Below, piece by piece: positions 61,475-64,000 of a stretch of DNA of 64,000 nucleotides. Both the position numbers and the translations under genes were made by a program. The stretch is taken from assembly GCA_036490335.1 (NCBI GenBank), contig DASXEB010000019.1, positions 1-64,000 on the forward strand, written 5' to 3'. Within the stretch, counting starts at the first letter, position 1, and the number at the start of each line of letters is the position of its first letter. The DNA is from Palsa-1392 sp036490335. GTDB lineage: Bacteria > Verrucomicrobiota > Verrucomicrobiia > Chthoniobacterales > UBA10450. The notes beneath the pieces were generated by a model. The model did no database searches. It had not been told where the DNA came from and worked only from the letters and a program-made list of their open reading frames with translations.

Positions 61475-61918
61475 TCAAACGCGCGCCACATAAACGCCCT
61501 CAAACACGACCGCGGTTTCGTCTTCCGTTTCAATCGCAGACTCGAGACGGATGCGCGCTTTTCCGTTCGCGGCAAAGTCGGCGCGAAAACGGGCGCCGCG
61601 TTCGTCGTCCGGCCACGCGCAAACCGCGCGGAGGGTCCCGCGCACCGGCCGGCGGAATTTCAGCGCGCATTCGCTCACGACCACGTGCGCGTCGCGCCGG
61701 CCAAGCTCGAGCCAGAGCAGGCCGTAACCTGCGAGCATCGCGAGCGCGGCGAGGCTCCCGCCAAACGCGGTCCCGAGATGATTGTGATTCGCCGGCAGCG
61801 GCGCGGTGAGGACGAGTTTCTTCTTGTCGTAACTTTCCACGTTCACCTCCATCGCGCGGGTGAGGGGAATTTTCGCGTGCAGAAACGTCGTCAGTTCCTC
61901 GCGCGCGCCGGCGTTCAT
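61475..61918 (-). CDS. YiiD C-terminal-like thioesterase
   Basis: 147 residues of hotdog-fold type: HAKIPLTRAMEVNVESYD, the central HNHLGTAFGGSLAALAMLAGYGLLWL and CALKFRRPVRGTLRA. The HLGTAFGGS segment is the active-site helix of the YiiD-C family, thought to hydrolyse acyl-CoA. The start overlaps the stop of the upstream gene by 4 bases. Confidence 0.85.
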   Translation of the reverse strand: MNAGAREELTTFLHAKIPLTRAMEVNVESYDKKKLVLTAPLPANHNHLGTAFGGSLAALAMLAGYGLLWLELGRRDAHVVVSECALKFRRPVRGTLRAVCAWPDDERGARFRADFAANGKARIRLESAIETEDETAVVFEGVYVARV

Positions 61919-63363
61919 TGGCCGGGAGTGTCGTTAGGCGACGGCGAGACCGAGGGCGAAATGGCCGGCGATGGCGAAACCGAAATTGTCGGCGACGCCG
62001 ACGGCGAGGCCGACGCACTCGGTGTCGGAAAAGCAAAGGTGGGCGAAACGATCGGCGTCGGACTCGGCGAAATCGTCGCCGTCGAACTAGGCGTCGCGGT
62101 CGGTGACGGCGTGGGCGTGGGCGTCGGAATCAAATTTTCCCAGTGATGCAACGGCACGCTCGCGCCGCCCATTTCCTGGAGGAGCGTCTGGCAACGCGCC
62201 TCGATTTTGTCGAGATCGGGGGGCCCAAACGGCTTGTCCGCCGTGCCGGGAAAAATCAGGTAGGTCACTTTCAGATCGCTCACCGGCCGGTTGTTCGCGG
62301 TCGCGAGCGCATTCACTTCCCGCGCGATGCGGAGCGATGCTTCGCCCACGCGATCGTTAGGCCCGATGTCGCCGATGATCGCGGGATAAAGCTGGCCGTT
62401 GACCACGACGATCGCGTAATCCCCGATCTGCCCGCCATCTTTCGCCCGCGCGAAAATTCCCGGCACGACAATGTAGGGATCGGTCGCCGCGATCAAAAAG
62501 CTGAAGCGCTCGAGCGAGTCGACTTCCTGGCGCATGCGCTGAATCCCGATGCGGAGATCGCGATTGCGCTCGCTCGTCAGGCCTTTGCGCGCAAACTCCG
62601 CTTCGTAGCTTTGCAGCTTCTCCTCCGACGCGGCGAGGAACTCGTTAGGCTGGGCCGTCTTTTTCTTCCAGCGGTAACTGGTGAACGGTTTGAAATTCGG
62701 CGAGCCGCCGGGACTAACCGGCAAGCGATCGGGATCGGAGCCGTCCGCATCCACGTCCATGTCCGCCTGGAGGAGGAGCGCCTTGCGTTTCGTCGTCGGA
62801 TCGCGCAGCGCGAGGATGGTCTGGCAATCGTAAAAATTGTGCCGTGACAAAAGTTGATCGAGCCGCACAACATTGGCGCGCAGGCCCTGCACTTTGATGT
62901 CGTAAAGCTCGCGATAAAGGGGCGAGACCGGATCGGGCGGAAGGGTCGCGGCCAGCTTCGGCAGGAGCGCTGGAAGTTGCGGCGTGACTTTGGCCAGCTC
63001 CTCGAGAGTCTCGTTAGGCGCGGGCACGCGCACGTGAAGATTTAGATCGATGACGTAACTCTCGGGGTCGTCGCGCTCGGTCGTGGCGTCGCGGCCCGGC
63101 GTTGGGTCGACTTCCGCGTGGAGGATGATGCCGCTCCAAAGTTTCGCCACATCCGGGTGGCCAGTGACAACCGGCGTTCGCCACGGCGTCGGAGTTGGCG
63201 GAGGCGAAAACAGCGGCCGCAGGAATGCCGGCTCGCTGCCCAGATGTTCGCGCGTGAGGCGCAGCCGCTCGAGCGAAATCCAGCGCAACACAATCGCGCC
63301 GAAGACGAGGAGAAAAAGAAAAAACGCCAGCCAGCGCAGTGTGCTCAGCCGAAATTTGGCCAC
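61915..63363 (-). CDS. Secreted/anchored protein with GH75-like (chitosanase) domain and Pro/Ser-rich tail
   Basis: 482 residues. An N-terminal membrane anchor (about 10-30) leads to a linker PPPTPTPWRTP. The central region contains LLLQADMDVDADGSDPDRLP, FTSYRWKK, PYIVVPGIFARAKDGGQIGDYAIVVVNGQLYPAIIGDIGPNDRVGEASLRIAREVN; the GD.GP...GEAS pattern recalls glycoside hydrolase family 75 chitosanases. The last 75 residues are Pro/Ser/Thr repeats (TPTPTPSPTATP). Substrate and fold should be tested. Several uptake-like 9-mers (LPNE/GPND) occur. Confidence 0.6.
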   Translation of the reverse strand: MAKFRLSTLRWLAFFLFLLVFGAIVLRWISLERLRLTREHLGSEPAFLRPLFSPPPTPTPWRTPVVTGHPDVAKLWSGIILHAEVDPTPGRDATTERDDPESYVIDLNLHVRVPAPNETLEELAKVTPQLPALLPKLAATLPPDPVSPLYRELYDIKVQGLRANVVRLDQLLSRHNFYDCQTILALRDPTTKRKALLLQADMDVDADGSDPDRLPVSPGGSPNFKPFTSYRWKKKTAQPNEFLAASEEKLQSYEAEFARKGLTSERNRDLRIGIQRMRQEVDSLERFSFLIAATDPYIVVPGIFARAKDGGQIGDYAIVVVNGQLYPAIIGDIGPNDRVGEASLRIAREVNALATANNRPVSDLKVTYLIFPGTADKPFGPPDLDKIEARCQTLLQEMGGASVPLHHWENLIPTPTPTPSPTATPSSTATISPSPTPIVSPTFAFPTPSASASPSASPTISVSPSPAISPSVSPSPNDTPGQ

Positions 63364-63372
63364 GCGAATCGG

Positions 63373-63693
63373 CTAGCGCCGGATCCAGGCGACGATCGCG
63401 AAAACCACTCCGGCGATGCTGAGCAGCGCCATGATTCCATCCGGCATGATTTTGCCGCTGCGCAAAAATCCCGGCACAAAACGCCCGGCCAGGAGCAGCG
63501 AGACGATGACCGCGATAGCGAGCCCGAGGACCGCGTGAGCCGGCAACAAAAAGGCCGCGACAAGCAGCAACGCGCCGCTGATCGAACCGGCGATGATCGA
63601 AGCCGTGCTACCCGCTTTCACATAGCCGATGACGCCGCCGAGAATCGTCAGCAGACCAAAAACGATAAAGTAAATTTTGGCGGGAAAAAACAT
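63373..63693 (-). CDS. Small membrane protein, TMEM14-like
   Basis: 106 residues with three to four helices and glycine-rich turns: IVFGLLTILGGVIGYVKAGSTASIIAGSISGALLLVAAFLL, then MPDGIMALLSIAGVVFAIV. The GGVIGYVKAGSxxSLIAG pattern is that of TMEM14/UPF0136 proteins; function in bacteria unknown. The ATG at MFFPAKIY is preferred to an upstream GTG-like extension. Confidence 0.82.
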   Translation of the reverse strand: MFFPAKIYFIVFGLLTILGGVIGYVKAGSTASIIAGSISGALLLVAAFLLPAHAVLGLAIAVIVSLLLAGRFVPGFLRSGKIMPDGIMALLSIAGVVFAIVAWIRR

Positions 63694-63865
63694 CGCGCTC
63701 CAAGCCCGGGAATTGGTTAAGCCAGATCGCGCGGCCTGTCCAGTTGCCGCCACTGCTTTGCGCAATCGGCCGACAATGTGTATTCAACAGCACATTAAGT
63801 AGCTAATGATACAAAGTAATCTTTTTAGTTGCCTGAAAGGCGATTTCCTGATTTCCTCTTTCGCG
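63694..63865. promoter_or_regulatory. Intergenic region with AT-rich stretch before the mntR-like gene
   Basis: The part from about 63777 to 63835 is markedly AT-rich compared with its surroundings and contains ATTAAGTAGCTAAT, a loose inverted repeat that could be an operator. No convincing -35/-10 pair was fixed by eye. Confidence 0.35.
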
Positions 63866-64000
63866 ATGGCCCGTTCCAACGCCAAATCAGCCGCCAAACG
63901 CGAATCCGCCCTGCCTCCGCGTCGGACGCGGGAGGAGCATTCGCAGGAAACGGCGCAGGATTACGTCGAGATCATCGCCGATCTCATCGCGAACACGGGC
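63866..64000 (+). CDS. mntR: MntR-like DtxR-family metal-dependent regulator (5' part only)
   Basis: Runs off the window after 45 codons. A basic start (MARSNAKSAAKRESALPPRR) is followed by QETAQDYVEIIADLIANTG, closely resembling the DYVELISDLIREVG helix that precedes the winged-helix DNA reader in proteobacterial MntR. MntR represses manganese uptake genes when Mn2+ is bound. Metal ligands are not visible in this fragment, so the name is tentative. Confidence 0.6.
   Translation, partial: MARSNAKSAAKRESALPPRRTREEHSQETAQDYVEIIADLIANTG

Overview
The window looks like a chromosomal segment of a member of the Verrucomicrobiota, most likely the Chthoniobacterales (Spartobacteria). Three things suggest this. 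A four-gene set at 28.4-34.0 kb matches the 'Verru_Chthon cassette' (proteins D, B, C, A) defined from Verrucomicrobium spinosum and Chthoniobacter flavus. There is an alternative complex III/caa3 oxidase supercluster. There is also a PEP-CTERM surface protein. The DNA is GC-rich and densely coded, with many 1-4 base start/stop overlaps.

Layout. 0.2-12.1 kb (minus strand): one long respiratory operon, actABCDEF - small membrane protein - SCO - caa3 oxidase II, I, III, IV. 12.2-20.1 kb: an SDR, a glycosyltransferase-like protein, a sulfotransferase, a Ca2+/H+ antiporter, a small membrane protein, an Lhr-type helicase and a methyltransferase. 20.1-28.3 kb (minus): a type IV pilus-type gene set (TPR/GspE-N protein, PilB ATPase, roadblock protein, MglA-like GTPase, second roadblock protein, CbpA, RpiB, PilC). 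28.4-34.0 kb (plus): the Verru_Chthon cassette. 34.0-39.8 kb: a frameshifted hypothetical gene, a 21-bp repeat array, an esterase, a DUF885 peptidase, small secreted proteins and MsrA. 39.8-45.7 kb: TrmB, the DNA-uptake channel ComEC, an MBL hydrolase and a large membrane protein. 45.7-53.8 kb: a sulfite-reductase-like flavoprotein, a broken DoxX gene, an AI-2E family permease, an uncharacterised protein with fumarylacetoacetase, a frameshifted PEP-CTERM gene, a secreted hydrolase-like protein, DUF456 and RpsT. 53.8-57.0 kb: pyruvate dehydrogenase E1 alpha, E1 beta and E2. 57.0-64.0 kb: hypothetical genes, a second 21-bp array, a fluoride riboswitch with crcB and DUF190, tRNA-Gln, a thioesterase, a chitosanase-like protein, a TMEM14 protein and the start of an MntR-like regulator.

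The most striking signal is not a gene. The non-palindromic 9-mer GCCTAACGA (reverse complement TCGTTAGGC) occurs exactly about 88 times by eye, in both orientations, inside and between genes. About 0.5 copies are expected by chance in 64 kb. Its density (about one per 700 bp, one per 450-520 bp in the richest parts), lack of conserved flanks, occasional hairpin pairs at convergent gene ends and tolerance inside coding frames (PNE/PND, SLG, LVR, LT) are what is known for DNA uptake sequences of Neisseriaceae and Pasteurellaceae. The same window carries ComEC and a type IV pilus motor and platform. I infer an undescribed uptake-sequence-guided natural transformation system in this lineage. The motif is scarce over the pilin-like cassette, the 34-37 kb and 57-61 kb islands and the oxidase genes, so it may also mark recently acquired DNA.

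Two probable frameshifts (near 34.37 and 51.50 kb) and one in-frame stop (47.10 kb) may be real gene decay or base-calling errors. Counts, compositions and family names come from reading the sequence; no searches were run.
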